Notes: generated by a model not told the origin, from the sequence alone. Positions 24,397-35,802 are shown, numbered from the stretch's first letter. The stretch is 64,000 bases of DNA from Paramacrobiotus metropolitanus (GCF_019649055.1 NW_026570275.1:434001-498000); one strand, 5' to 3'. Numbers and translations: made by a program.

Positions 24397-25279
24397 CTAC
24401 AACAAAAAAAGTAATGAGAAAACAGGCACGGCTTTTGAATGGTGTTGCACAGATATCTGCAGGTGAGGGTCGTCGGACAAGTTGTTAGTGATTCTCCTTG
24501 ACGCATAAAGTTTCTTCTTTGATCCTTGAGCGGCGTGGTGAATCGCAACCACAAACCAGTGAAAACCGGCTCCAGTGGAGTCGGTGTTAAGGATAATATA
24601 ATATCGCGTCCCGCCGGTTTCCCACAGACCTAACGTATGTCTAGGAAAAAGGTCTGTGACGAACTCGCGCGTAGTGTCAACAAATACCAAATTGCTAGTT
24701 TCTGCCGGGCCTAAAGCCATTCGATTTTGTAGAAGTTTAGAAATTTCACTTGCGGTCAGCCAACGGCTGGAGAACGGCTTCAGACCAAAAAGGTTTCTGA
24801 GAGCAGCCAGCACGCTCCTTGTATTCATTGCTCTTAGATCGTCATCACTTAGATCCAGTATTCCATGCCAAGGTTGTGGAATGAACTGACAGCTTCTGCT
24901 GCAATGAAACCGCAAGCCGCTCCATCCAGTTGCCCTGTCATGAGTGAGTCCTGAACGTTCGCTCCGGTAGCACCCAACCAATCGGGTAACTGTGGCGGTA
25001 TCACATTTTGTCTGTAAAAGTAAATTATTCTTGCTGTCGTTCCTGTTACCGGCGCACTTAGCATGTTGTACGGAAGTGGAAAAACTGGAAGTAGTTGGCA
25101 GCCATCAGGGCGACTTCCTCTCTGGTACTACTAGAATTAGCCGGGTGCAAAAAAAATTTTGTATCGTCGTCATCGTCACTGAGTTCCATTATTAGAGCAT
25201 CTTCCGCGGGTTGGCCGGTTGGCTCAAGTAGTTCAGAGCACCCAAGCAGGTGCTCGTCGTCGGGCATAAGTTCCGGCAA
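24397..25279 (-). pseudogene. Unidentified gene with Cys/His protease-like motifs
   Basis: The first part (25279 to about 25086) is acidic (MELSDDDDDT). A 74-nt GT...TTTTACAG interval (25085-25012) removes two apparent stops and joins the frame to NVIPPQLPDWLG and then QLDGAACGFIAAEAV. Near 24870 the frame shifts, and LDLSDDDLRAMNT leads on to VFVDTTREFVTDLF and GFHWFVVAIHH. A Gln-x5-Cys-Gly motif followed later by a hydrophobic-flanked His has the order of papain-like cysteine proteases, not the His-first order of Ulp1/adenain. The family is not recognised, and the frameshift may mark a pseudogene or a second small intron. Confidence 0.45.
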
Positions 25280-25570
25280 AGTATTTTCGGGAAGCTGACC
25301 GAGTGAAGCTTACTTATCCTTATGTGGCATTCTAACCTTCCTCGCAAGTTTGTTATGAGCCTAAAAAACTTGAAATGTTGAACTAGGAACCGAATACGTG
25401 AGCCGGTGCCTCGAAAGACATACTAAGGGAATTTTTACCATAACCGGATTTCAAGACAGGTGGATTGCACTAACCACAAACCCCTCCAGTGTCGTGCTCG
25501 ATAAAACTACTTTAATTATACCATATTGTAGCGTTAATCGTTTACAACCCGTGATCATTAAAAAATAATT
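25280..25570. other. Spacer, no gene recognised
   Basis: Nothing supported. It is the presumed 5' flank of the minus-strand gene at 24397-25279. Confidence 0.35.
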
Positions 25571-26020
25571 TTGCCGTTCCGGTTTCTTCCGCTAATCGAC
25601 TTCAAGAGAAAGATAAAGGCAAGAAACCTACTGCAACTCACCCGTCTAAGCTGCGAGGAAAGAAGCGATGACGCTCAAAGAAAGTGGGACGACGACGACC
25701 GATTACAACGAATTGTACTGTACCTGCGGGAATCGGTCTCCGCCTTGTTCATGGAAATAGGTAGTGACACACCAGCAACTTGAGTCTCTTTGAAGACTAC
25801 GCCGCTGGCACTTTCGTTCCGCCAGGTTGTACTTCGTGTTTGAATGGATACCTCAGTAAGAGCAAAGAAGCATACTATGAATCGATTCAGGCGTACTACA
25901 AGGATATGATAAAAACGTTTGACCTTCTGAAGTCTGTGGGAAAGCAACTGGACATCGACGACTCGAAAGTGACTGCTGCACCCCTGAAATTCGTTGACTT
26001 TACCGCAAACATATTCAGTA
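25571..26020 (+). pseudogene. Unidentified coding remnant in several frames
   Basis: Protein-like blocks occur in adjacent frames: a Lys-rich stretch (KDKGKKPTATHPSKLRGKKR, about 25605-25667), then DDRLQRIVLYLRESVSALF (about 25697-25755), then FEDYAAGTFVPPG and KTFDLLKSVGKQLDID up to about 26020. Shifts near 25668 and 25780 separate them. I do not recognise the family. Splicing cannot be excluded, but no convincing introns fit the short gaps. Confidence 0.3.
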
Positions 26021-26038
26021 AACTAATACTAATTTTAC

Positions 26039-26073
26039 ACAATGTAGTACAATGCTATTTTGTACTACATTGT
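26039..26073. repeat. 14-bp perfect hairpin
   Basis: ACAATGTAGTACAA (26039-26052) and its exact reverse complement (26060-26073) flank a 7-base loop in AT-rich DNA. Confidence 0.85.
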
Positions 26074-27596
26074 AGTATAGTACAGTTTTATACAATACAA
26101 TTATCACCTGAAGGCGGTTCATCTAATTACAAATTTATAATGTTTTTTTAACAACATCTCGCATGAATGCCAAGTCCTTTTGAAATAAAATTCCAGGATA
26201 CTCTGAACTCTAACCCTTAGTCCCTTGATACCAGCGTCAAGGCATTCGGGTTACCGAACAAAAACGAAAGTGCCTACGTGCAATAAGTCGACCGGAAAAT
26301 ACAGGAAAAGAAAGCTCTATGGTACCCGAAGGTACGGGGTTTTGATACAGTCCTACGAGCAAACAAGTTAATGCGAAAATTCGTCAAAGAAGTCTGCGGA
26401 TATGGTCAACGCAAACAAAAGGTTGCTTAACGCTATTTAGGAATTGAAAAAATACTGCAACCGGTATGTCAATAGTGAATGCGTCTATGGAAGGGCTACG
26501 GATGAGTAACTGTGCCAGTTCGTGTCCTCTACAACTAGCCCTGGTTTTGCCCTAAGTTTTGGTGGTGCGAATTTTGTAAATGTTGCTTGTTGTCGCGAAG
26601 ACTCCAAATCATTACATGCGATATCTTAAATGCAATAAATGGTTGGCCTGCATTGAGGCCATGAAAAGAGAGCAGCTTTTAGGAGAATAGCCGAAGTGGA
26701 ACCATATGCCACACTTGGAACATCAACTGATTTACTTCAATACCGACTCATAGATGTGGATTCACCGACAAGGGGTCCCGATATTCCATGGGAAACTATA
26801 TGGGCGACCTGACCAATGATTCTAGCGACGGCGAATATATCAACGACGTAACCGTCGTTGCTCCATTGCTTCACAATCCTACGCCTAATTTACCAAAAAA
26901 GATAGGCATATTCACACAGCCTAAAATTTCACAAAAATTTTATTGTGTCTCCTTATTTTCCTTATGTGGATGCAGCGTCAGCATCTGCTCCAGCCTGCAG
27001 TCATCGATCCCCTGCATTGAAACTATATCACTCCCCTGCAGTCAACTTCGGGAAGCGGAAGAGTACCATGGATGCTATTTACATTAATAGGATTGGAACG
27101 GTATAAATGAATTCCTGTAGGCTGTAATCTACTTTCTTAAACTGATAAACTTAGTAATAATGTTTCAGCGGCGTTTTTTGCCATTCAGATGCCCTTAATG
27201 TCACTCTACTGACGCACGGAAGTACTCTGGACGCACATTGGCGCAGTTGCGTACCGCTACTTTTCGAAATTAGCATTTTTCAGAATCAAAAGGATATAAA
27301 AATACCTGTGTATGGAGCTGTGGAGAGCGCAAACTTAAAAAGCAGCCATCAGTAAAGGAGCCCCTGCATAAGTTCAAGCACGTTGAATCGATGAATGTCC
27401 GAGACGTCCTGTATGACAATCGGGCGGAAGCTTTTCAGCTTTAAGCTCACCCTGATGCCACTTAAGGCGAGTACATATCGTATTTAAACAAAAACTCTAT
27501 ATTCAGCAGTCTGTAAACAAAAAAGTTATCCCCTTGGGCTGCCTATAAAAAGGTTTTCAAAAAACACTTCACCGGGACAATATTTTGGAATAGCCT
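26074..27596. other. Fragments only, no gene recognised
   Basis: Short protein-like strings occur with many stops (for example near 26390-26520 and 26700-26790), but no family is identifiable. Confidence 0.35.
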
Positions 27597-27990
27597 GTGA
27601 CTACGTACGGATATTACCACATTTGGCGCTCTCAGTACTTTCGCAGCGTTTACGCAAAAAATGCATGTTTGTTTTATGCTGGCGATGCGCTAAGGATCTT
27701 GCTAAAAGTGCCTGTGCGCATACTGATGCGGTGCGAGCATTCATTAGTGGAAGTACAACAACGGAGAAACTACAAGTTGCAATGCCGTACGGCAATAAAA
27801 GTTTGGAAATTTTCGGAATTTGGCCCTGCGAAAGAAAGGAAATTTGCTTGCTGGATATATTTCCTTGTTATGGCCAAGAAAGTGGCTGCTGGCGAATATC
27901 CACGAGAATGTAAACTGAACAACAAAAGGTTGACTATTTGCTTTGCTTGGCAGAAACTGACGATGTGCTTGTTGTGCCACAGAAAATAGG
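27597..27990 (+). pseudogene. Protein-primed family B DNA polymerase fragment (palm)
   Basis: The blocks KCMFVLCWRCAKDL and CAHTDAVRAFISG (about 27650-27750), a GTW-equivalent region, EIFGIWPCE (about 27808-27834) and VAAGEYPREC (about 27883-27912) occur in two or three frames in the order found in Polinton-type PolB after motif A. The enzyme would replicate a linear element from a protein-primed end. Frame switches near 27770 and 27910 and missing later motifs (no YGDTDS-like site seen) show that it is a remnant. Confidence 0.7.
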
Positions 27991-27999
27991 TAATGATGT

Positions 28000-28439
28000 T
28001 TGGGTCGATTTAAATCTAAAACTGCCGGCGACAGAATCAGCGTTTTTTTCGGTGGCCGAAAATGTACGCTTGTCAAACACTACTCAGCGGTGACTCTGCG
28101 TACAAAGTGAAAGAAATCACAATCAACCATGAAATCAGTTTTTTTATGTGGGCAACTCTACAAGCGATGGTTTTGGAATTTACTGTTGCACACCGTATCC
28201 TCAATCATACAAAATTTTCGGAGTAAAGGAAACTTGGAACTTGAATGGAGACCGCCAGAAAAAGATTTTGGATTCGCGTTTGATAAAATAAATATCGTTG
28301 ATGAATATTGTACGCTGCCGTTCGAATATAGAAATAAAAAGAATACACTTACTGGAATGCACAAGTTTGCTAATAACATGTTCCACCCTGTGAGGTTCAG
28401 ACCGTTTTTCTCACATCCGCTCAGTCCAGTCTGCAGTTG
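28000..28439. other. Degraded sequence between two polymerase fragments
   Basis: Protein-like strings on the plus strand (VWVDLNLKLPATESAFFSV near 28000, a Tyr/Ser-rich stretch near 28150) cannot be assigned to a family. Confidence 0.3.
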
Positions 28440-28806
28440 TCAGAGTCAAGGAGGTAAAATATTTTGGATTGCTCGTCTTCTTGAGCTGAGAAAAATTACT
28501 TTCACATTTTCAAAGTCCGACACGATTAATTCGGGATGTCCCACAGGATATTCCCCTGTCTTACTGATATACGGGTATAAAGATACAACGCCGTAATGGA
28601 GTACCTTTTCACTGGCCCTGAAATCATGACGCAGAACAGCGGCATTCGTTCGGCACCCTTTAAAGGCGTCTCGCGGTCGCAACGGATAACGCAAGTCATG
28701 CGGGTCGAGAATTCCGAAATCTCCGGATCCTGCCGCTTGCAGGACCACTTAGTCTCCACATGGAAGCCCCGTTCCTCCAAATATGATTCTTTTACCAAGT
28801 ATTCTT
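28440..28806 (-). pseudogene. Family B DNA polymerase fragment with motif A
   Basis: On the minus strand the frames carry CDRETPLKGAERM (or the alternate-frame equivalent PLRPRDAFKG), then HYGVVSLYPYISKTG, EYPVGHPE, and DFENVKVIF. This is the motif A region of Polinton-type PolB. The position normally holding the catalytic Asp before xxSLYP reads Gly, so this copy is dead. It faces the opposite way to the fragment at 27597-27990. The two are therefore separate insertions or one copy split by an inversion. Confidence 0.7.
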
Positions 28807-29639
28807 AGTACGCTTCTTTCATTTTCTTATTGGAAAACGGAGTCCAGTTCGCAGTTGGTGCATATTGGATGGCAGTGACGGACGCATCCATTATATTCAT
28901 AAATGGTATTCGTAGAAGGTTCAAAACCATCCATGAAGTAGCGCCCTATATGCTTTTCTTTAGCCATCCGACCGTGCTTTAATCCAGGGTGGGTCGTGCG
29001 TAGCTATTCTAACCACTGAGTGGCTTGAATGGGAGTCTTTCTGTTAGCCTGGTAGCCGGAAGCCGAAATTACACCAATCTCTTTTGGCTAAAGAAAGTAT
29101 GTGCGGTATGTCCTTCTAGCAGCGGACGCTATGGTTTCGCTGTCAAAACGGTTTAGGCCGTTTGTTCCAGGCGCATCCAGCGCTGTTGGTGGGGGCTGAT
29201 ATATATCAACGTTGAAACCGTCTTTGGCAGATGGAACGATGATTTATTTTACATGTTTGTCCGTTATTTTCCTAAAAAGTGGGCTAGATGTGAAATGGCA
29301 GTAGATTGAAGCTTAAGTTGCGACTTATCGTTCTCGTCGTGAAGTGGATTCGCTGTTCCGACATAAGCTGTATCAAGTAGCCAACATTGTGCTTCAGGAC
29401 AAGATCAACACCCTTGTCCTGTTTTTCTCTATCTTTTGCGTTGTTCAGCCGGCGTGCGTCGTCCGACGCGACAGGCAATAGCAGGAACCTTGCAGGTAGT
29501 CACAGCTCTAGCCTTTATTAACACGGCTTGCTGATATTCCTCAATAAACTCTGATCCTTGGTCAATGGTCTTTTTGCTGACTCAATTCATCTTTCACTTC
29601 TTACGCTTTGTTCTTTAAGCCTGCCATACCATTTAAAGG
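28807..29639. other. No gene recognised
   Basis: Only short frames without motifs, for example on the minus strand at 29284-29478. Confidence 0.35.
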
Positions 29640-29955
29640 CTAATAGCGCTGCCAGCTGCCCAAGTAAACGTTGTTCGAATTTTTGTCTTCGTACAGGGCT
29701 TCCGCCTGAATTTGCACGCTCCCATCTGAGTTCGTCTTCTCAGAAGGGCTTTTTAGCTTTTTATTAAGAAGATGCCGTTTACTAATCAGGGAAAACCGTT
29801 GCCGGAAACAGCGACAAAACTCGGAAGGTAGCACAGTTGAGCTGAACGCTTATCAGTTAACACTTAACACCCTCCAGGCGAGCACCAGCTGCACTGGATT
29901 TTATTCTTCGTACAGGTCTTCCGCTTGAATTTGCACGCTCCCATCGCCCTGGATC
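29640..29955 (-). repeat. Duplicated coding-like fragment
   Basis: A segment encoding DGSVQIQAEALYED on the minus strand (about 29683-29731) recurs about 220 bp away encoding GDGSVQIQAEDLYEE (about 29902-29950). The DNA copies share about 45 of 50 bases. They are probably paralogous transposon scraps; the family is unknown. Confidence 0.55.
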
Positions 29956-31808
29956 CCTGAACCTTAGTGAGGTTAGCTTTTTTAAGCAGCATTTGAGCTC
30001 GGTCACTCGTGCAGTTGCAGTTAATGCTTTGCCTAAAGCACAAAATGGCAGTACCGAGTGCACAAATATTTTTGACGTATCGCCATTTTTGCTATCAAAA
30101 CCATAAATTACAGGAAAAAATACGTACGTAAGCAATTTCCAGCTACGTTAGCAAGCAACGTTAGCAATTTCAAGTTAACTTGCTTGTTAACACGTACTTG
30201 TTAACGTAAACATTAGAAAGGTTGGTCGAAAAGTTTTCCGATGGGCGTGACCACATCAGATACCACGCATTATATATCTGTCTCTATTTTTTTCGCATCT
30301 GTCCTGCTGTTGTCTGTATTTTACTGATCCCTTTTAAAAGATGTTTGGCTGGCAGCTGATTGACATTTTGAAGTGGAAAGTTTGTACTGCAAGCACGAAT
30401 ACGCGAGCGCTTCAGGAGACGATATTATCACAAAATGATACTAATTTATTAATAAGAGCTAAACTTAATAGAAGGCTGTGGAAAAAAGCCGAAGAGGTAT
30501 TTGAAGAAGGGTTATGTGTTTTACAGCGTCCACTAACTTGTAAATATTCCATTTCTACAATCCTGTCGTGAATTCGGTACGGCGGTCGAGTTTTGTGTGT
30601 TTCCCTTTGAAAGAAATATTGGATGCAGTGAGGGGAATGTACAGGCACAATACAGTGACGCGCGACATCGGTAACTCAATAAGACCGCAAAACTGCGGAC
30701 TGCCTAGCAGAAAATGTATTCCGGCAACCACTAGACCGAATGACGCCAAGAGTTCTGCGCAAACCTGTACACATTACGGCCCCCTGAAATGCTTGTGTCA
30801 TCTTATCGGATCTGGGAAGCCGTCCAGCACAGTGTATTTAGTGTTTAGTAATTGTGATCCAACATTTTTTTAGCCCAGAAAACCGTTTTACTGTTGGAGT
30901 AGTGCCGCGGTTGTGGTTCTGAAGGAGGGTAGTCTGTTTGATCTCACGCAAACGCATGTACGGTTGGTAATGCATGCTCCCATTCCGTGGTACACGCATG
31001 GCCACGGAGAGGGATATCAATCCCTGGCCCTGCTCCAGCATGATGTGCGCGTGATCGCTCCGTGGCACATGCATGGCCGCGGAGTAACTCTCGATTTCCA
31101 TGGCACCTGGATATATTCATGAGGATATATAATGTAACACGAAAGTATTAATAAAACTGGCAGTCTCGTCATTCTCCAGCTTTGGGTGGCCTTGGCCTCG
31201 ATTATATTCATAGAGTCGCGTACGCATATAGGCATTTGCCGATAAACGGCAGACGTAACGCGTATACCCGATACAAAATAAATGCCGCATCGCTTCGCAT
31301 ATTCTCGCTAAAGGAATTTTTCGAATCCATAAAGGTTAATTTGCTCAAGATGAATAAAAAACACAAAAAGATTTAAAAAGCACTCCGTGGCTAGGCTTGT
31401 ATAGCTGTCCCAAAGAACCGCACAAAATGTGGATAGCTATAAATGGTTGACCTTGGGGCGATTCTCCAATGGACAGGTAGGCTTGTCTGGACTGTTGTGA
31501 TCAGCATTTTAAACCGAAAGATGCCATTGTTTAGATTTGTAAAAGCGCTTCGATGGTCTGATGAAACAGTGCCAAAACCACAACAAGTCACAAAAATCCA
31601 ACGTACACGTGAGCTTACATACAGCCCAAAAATCCGGGAAGTAGTATGTGTAGGGCAGCACCCACCCCCCCCATATATATATGTACTCTCGTTACGGAAC
31701 CAGAAGTGGGGCAAAACTTTATACACTCACGCTACTACCACCTATACAACAGAGCCGGCCGCACTTTTATAGCGGCAAGCCGGCACACACATGTAGATGG
31801 AAGTATCT
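29956..31808. other. No gene recognised
   Basis: Many overlapping frames occur on both strands. GSGKPS at about 30807 resembles a P-loop but lacks flanking context. A partly repeated CGTGG..CATGCATGGCC..GGAG segment occurs at about 30985-31085. Confidence 0.35.
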
Positions 31809-31832
31809 CGCTGACGTCAATGGACGTCAGCG
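31809..31832. promoter_or_regulatory. 10-bp perfect hairpin containing a CRE-like site
   Basis: CGCTGACGTC-AATG-GACGTCAGCG is a perfect inverted repeat that includes the octamer TGACGTCA (31812-31819), the consensus for CREB/ATF binding. It may belong to an LTR or promoter; a T-rich TATATATAT run lies about 140 bp upstream (31673-31682). Confidence 0.4.
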
Positions 31833-32290
31833 GGGAAACATGTACTCCGCAAGCCGTGATCATGCAACCCCGGCGTGCTATCGATCCATACGGGCATATA
31901 TCGTCTGCAGGGAAAACCCTACAGACTGCCCTTCTCCAAGACAGAAAAATACACACGAAGAGAAGAAACAGACAAAGTTATATATAAAGAGAGATAGAAC
32001 AGGAAGAGACCGAATAGTAAAGCAGACGAAGAATACAATGTAAAGAGAAAATTACGTTACAATAGGAACAGTATGAAAAGTTAATGTTAACTGTAGTTAT
32101 CGTCCACACGGTGGAAGTTCAAAATAACTCGATCTTCCAAAAATGGGGCATTGTTCGCTCGTTTGTTCGCCCGTTTATTCATTAGCCATCTCGGGGATGG
32201 TGCTGTTTGCCCTGGCCGGTATAGCTACCTGCTTCCGCTTTTTGGGAATGCCGGTTTATGTTGGGTATATGGTGTTTAATGTAGTCGTAT
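31833..32290. other. No gene recognised
   Basis: Purine-rich sequence (about 31930-32060), otherwise featureless. Confidence 0.4.
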
Positions 32291-32551
32291 TCAGGACTGC
32301 ATGTAAAACATGTTGAACAAATGCATGTTGAGTGCCTCGCTGTTTATCCGACGAGTGGATTCCGCACGCGCAATGATATATTCCTTTTTTTCGGAAATCG
32401 GTAAATCGTCCAGATCATAAGTAAAGCGTAAGTATCGTCCTTCCGAGTACATGGCGATGCCGATTCGGTGTACCTCATGTCGACACTGTGCCGCTCTATG
32501 ATACAAATGCGCAGCAGTAAGGTCGAATGAAGTGTTTTGTGAATGATTCAT
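32291..32551 (-). CDS. Hypothetical 86-aa protein
   Basis: This frame starts with ATG and has a soluble, well-mixed composition with SEGRYLRFTYDLDDLPISEKKEY near the middle, reading like a genuine protein. There is no signal peptide, membrane segment or known domain. It lies on the same strand as other unidentified frames at 33679-36690, which may be pieces of one element. I cannot assign a function. Confidence 0.35.
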   Translation of the reverse strand: MNHSQNTSFDLTAAHLYHRAAQCRHEVHRIGIAMYSEGRYLRFTYDLDDLPISEKKEYIIARAESTRRINSEALNMHLFNMFYMQS

Positions 32552-33302
32552 AATTAGGTTAAGCTTAGGAACACTTTGTTAGTGAAAGTGTGTATTCAGT
32601 GTCACAATTTTTTATAAGCGATGGTGTATGTAATGGGCAATCAACAGCTGGAAAGGCGTCAGGAAAATCACAAGAAAGGTTTGTATGGAAAGAAATGATA
32701 ATGTACAAGTAAGGCATAACTGGACTGTATCAGTCCAAATGATGTGTATGGCAATGTGGCAGATGATGCAAGCAGTCATGACTCCTTGAATGGAGTTGTA
32801 TCGATCGGAACTTCAATGTATCTTAACCACGACCAGTGCAGAAGTCACTCACGTAACGGGATATGTTTGGTAACTGTGATCCTCTCTATTGCAATGGTGC
32901 AAGAATCCAGTACGTTTAAAGAAAAATCGATATTTGGTACTTGAATTGAAGTGATGTTGGCATGATAATGAACAAGGTTAACAGTAAAGAGGGAAATCGA
33001 TAGCGATGCCGACCGTTCATATGCTTACATGCTGAATGAAGGCCCTGATATAATCGAAATATTATTGGAAGAGGACCCATGGAAACGAAGCAGTGACGTT
33101 CTTATGTTAACACGATTTTGTACAATTTATGAAACTTGAGAATCACAGATGTTTGTTTCTTATTCAGATACAGTAGCCCATTTCACACTGCTGATCCACA
33201 GTGTGTGATGGAACTGGAATTCATGAATAAGTGTTGGAATTCACAAACTGGTCTGTGTTCTCCGGACTAATTGTCCACCCACATTCTTGCAAATCTGACC
33301 TT
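32552..33302. other. No gene recognised
   Basis: One short plus-strand frame (32744-32944) has no motif. Nothing else is seen. Confidence 0.4.
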
Positions 33303-33536
33303 TTAGAATAATTCTTGCAAATGAAAGTCTTCTAGACTTTTACTAAAAACGGTGATATCGTCAATATAGACCAAGACGTCTCGCCAGTTCATACCGGCCA
33401 TTGCCAGATCTATCGCCCTTTGGAAGGCGGAGGGAGCATCTTTCATGCCAAACGGAAGGGCACGATGCTTGAAAGTGCATGCCACCGATGGCCTGCGCAA
33501 TGGTGGTACTTGGGCTCGGTCTTGGAAAATGTTCAA
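33303..33536 (-). pseudogene. Ty3/gypsy reverse transcriptase fragment
   Basis: This 77-aa frame carries LPFGMKDAPSAFQRAID and, 15 residues further on, the polymerase site LVYIDDITVFSKSLEDF, which are the core palm motifs of gypsy RT with both catalytic Asp residues intact. The upstream fingers and downstream thumb are missing. Adjacent frames do not continue the domain. It is a short relic of an older element. Confidence 0.85.
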
Positions 33537-33678
33537 ATCCGAGCTTGAGCATCGGCCGCTACCAACTTATTGCTGTCCAGGACAAATCCTTTCACTCTAA
33601 TTTTTGAGTTTATCGCGTAATGCACGTTATTCAGGCACGGTGGAGTTTCCGTGGCATAGTTTTTCAAAATTTTCCAGG

Positions 33679-34161
33679 CTAGATAGCGTTTGATCTTATG
33701 CAGAAAAATACTATGACTGCCTGCATGGTCCATCTATGGAGTGTGTGGATCCCATAGCAATGGTGGCATGATGCCTCGGCGACACGCTGACGTTCCAGAC
33801 GAGCCCGCAACCGTAGACTACGGCGCAGTGCTTTGAGGTACTTAATGATATCGTCTTCACAAATGCCGGCCGGACGATGCTGGAGATCCAGATGTTCCAT
33901 GGAACGTGTCAGTCGCCCATACTGGAGTTGAATGTACTCTTCATGAAAAATGCATGGTTGACGCGGTCTTTCTCTGTGACGCCGACGTAGGTGCACATAC
34001 GAGAAGTACGATACCGGTGGTGTATACGTCGAAGTCACATGGGCTAAGATAATGGCGTTGGAGATGAAACGCCCTAAAACGGGGATCGAACGAAATTTAA
34101 CCACAATAGTTGCAAGAAAGTGGAACATTCCGTATCTAAAACTACACACAAAACATATCAA
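33679..34161 (-). CDS. Hypothetical basic protein frame
   Basis: A 160-aa frame whose C-terminal two thirds look real: RRRHRERPRQPCIFHEEY, then ICEDDIIKYLKALRRSLRLR and a Cys/His pair (SCHHCYGIHT). The first 50 residues look less constrained, so the true start may be internal or upstream. No known domain is evident. The 3' part abuts the RT relic on the same strand. Confidence 0.3.
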   Translation of the reverse strand: MICFVCSFRYGMFHFLATIVVKFRSIPVLGRFISNAIILAHVTSTYTPPVSYFSYVHLRRRHRERPRQPCIFHEEYIQLQYGRLTRSMEHLDLQHRPAGICEDDIIKYLKALRRSLRLRARLERQRVAEASCHHCYGIHTLHRWTMQAVIVFFCIRSNAI

Positions 34162-34739
34162 CCAGGTATTTTTCAGTCGTTCATAAAATGGAGAAGATAT
34201 AGCTTTAGGATAGTGACACCGTCTTCAATTGTATGAACTCATCGACTGGCGTTGTGTTATCGTAATAACGCCTCCGGGAAATCTATATCGCATTGTTTAG
34301 AACGTAATTTAGCAACCAAAAGTATTGGATTATTCAATCTAGAAAAATAGTGCTAATTTACCTGCGGGAGCTGGCGCAGGAGACTGACGAACAGCTTTTG
34401 TATCTACTCGGCGAGTAAAACCTGCTTACGAACTCGTTCGTCATGGCTAGACATGCCTCTGGGGTTCGAGCAGTGCTGGCATCTACTGGACCATTTAGTA
34501 GATGCATTCCAAGTTGGAAGTCACTTTCTCAGTGTACTGTCCTAGTGTTGTACTACGCCGATACGAGGAAACGAAGCATGTCCTGATTCAGTCGGATTCC
34601 CTTGTCCGTCACTTTAAATCCGAGACCGCACACTTCAAATTCCAGAAGATGGCACAATCAAAAATATTTGCGGAAACTAAGCACTAATGCATGATGGGAA
34701 ATCCACACACACCACCTATTCCCCAGATATTAAGTTGCT
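34162..34739. other. No gene recognised
   Basis: A 61-aa plus-strand frame at 34502-34687 has no motif. Confidence 0.4.
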
Positions 34740-35335
34740 TTCTTGTGGCTGCCTGGAGCTTTGATTTTACCACAGATTTTAATATTGCTAAATTGTCCCC
34801 CTGTGACTGCCTGGAGGTTGTGGAAGACTTTTCATTTTACGACAAATTTTAATATTGCTAAACTCCCCCACTGTGACTGCCTGGAGGGTTGTGGAAGACG
34901 TTTGATTTTGCCACAAATTTATAAATTGGTAAATTGTTCCACTTTGAATGCCTGGAGGTTGTGGAAGCCTTTGAATTTACCACAGATTTTGATGTTGCTA
35001 CATTATCCCACTGTGACTGCGTGAAGGTGGTGGAAGACCTCTGATTTTACGACAAATTTTTAATATTGCTAAACTGTGCCACTGTGAATGCCTGGAGGTT
35101 GTGGAAGGCCTTTGGATTTACTACAGATTTTGGTGTTGCTAAATTATCCCACTGTGACTGCGTCGAGGTAGTGGAAGACCTAATTTCCACAAATTTTACT
35201 ACAAACTGCATGCGAAATATATGAAATGTCGTAGGTATTTATCATAATTACCACAAATTTTACTATTTCTAAATTTTCCCATTGTGACTGCCTGGAGGTT
35301 ACGGAACACATTCGGTTTTATCACCAATTTAGATG
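34740..35335. repeat. Tandem array, 70-bp unit in a 141-bp higher-order repeat
   Basis: A conserved CTGTGACTGCCTGGAGGTTGTGG segment recurs at about 34801, 34871, 34942, 35011, 35082 and 35152 (69-71 bp steps), with a diverged copy at 35282. Alternate copies are more alike (those at 34942 and 35082; those at 35011 and 35152), giving a 141-bp dimer. The rest of each unit is AT-rich. This is satellite-like organisation. The open frame across it (34743-35024) is a by-product. Confidence 0.9.
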
Positions 35336-35685
35336 TCCTCGGCTTCGCGGATAACATGGTTCCCGTCGGTGTTCAGTTGTTTCACCAAAAAGCCACTCGC
35401 ACGCGGATCTTCCAGAAATAGACGCACACGATCCGTTTTTTAAATCACGATGTAACAACACCAGGAATTTCTGCAGATCACCCCGAGAGACCTGATAGGA
35501 TTCGTATGATCACCAAACAATTTAATCCGCGTAGCGAAGCGCATTCCTTCGCAAAGTCGCATAGTGTAAGTCTCATGACGAGTGAGAGGCTTTTTGAATA
35601 GATCGAAAAGATCTTCTAGGTCTCCGTGTACGCAACGGGTGCCGAATTGATCATTCCACTGTGGTGTGGATAGCGAATAAGCCAT
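35329..35685 (-). pseudogene. Unidentified protein interrupted by one TAA
   Basis: From ATG at 35685 the frame reads MAYSLSTPQWNDQFG, then FKKPLTRHETYTMRLCEG, reaches TAA at 35440-35442, and continues in the same frame as KTDRVRLFLEDPRASGFLV to a stop at 35329-35331. The protein character continues through the stop, suggesting a single nonsense mutation in an otherwise intact gene of about 118 codons. I do not recognise the family. An upstream hydrophobic extension (from 35802) is probably not coding. Confidence 0.4.
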
Positions 35686-35802
35686 GGTAGATGAACTGAA
35701 AAAGTGAACGAACAACCTAGAAACAGACAAAAATGAACAGCACGAACTTAAAAAATAGACGGGAATGAGCGAACTTGTGGAAATTCGGACTTGAAATTTC
35801 AA

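Noticed and set aside
24397-25279. Adenovirus/Polinton-type maturation protease
   Set aside because: The Cys motif precedes the His motif, the reverse of the His-Asp/Glu-Cys order in that family.
30780-30840. P-loop ATPase (GSGKPS) of a Polinton packaging motor
   Set aside because: The motif has Pro after the Lys, no preceding beta strand pattern and no Walker B in any frame nearby.
34743-35024. 93-aa protein in the tandem array
   Set aside because: The frame is a by-product of the 70-bp repeat and shifts as the unit length varies.
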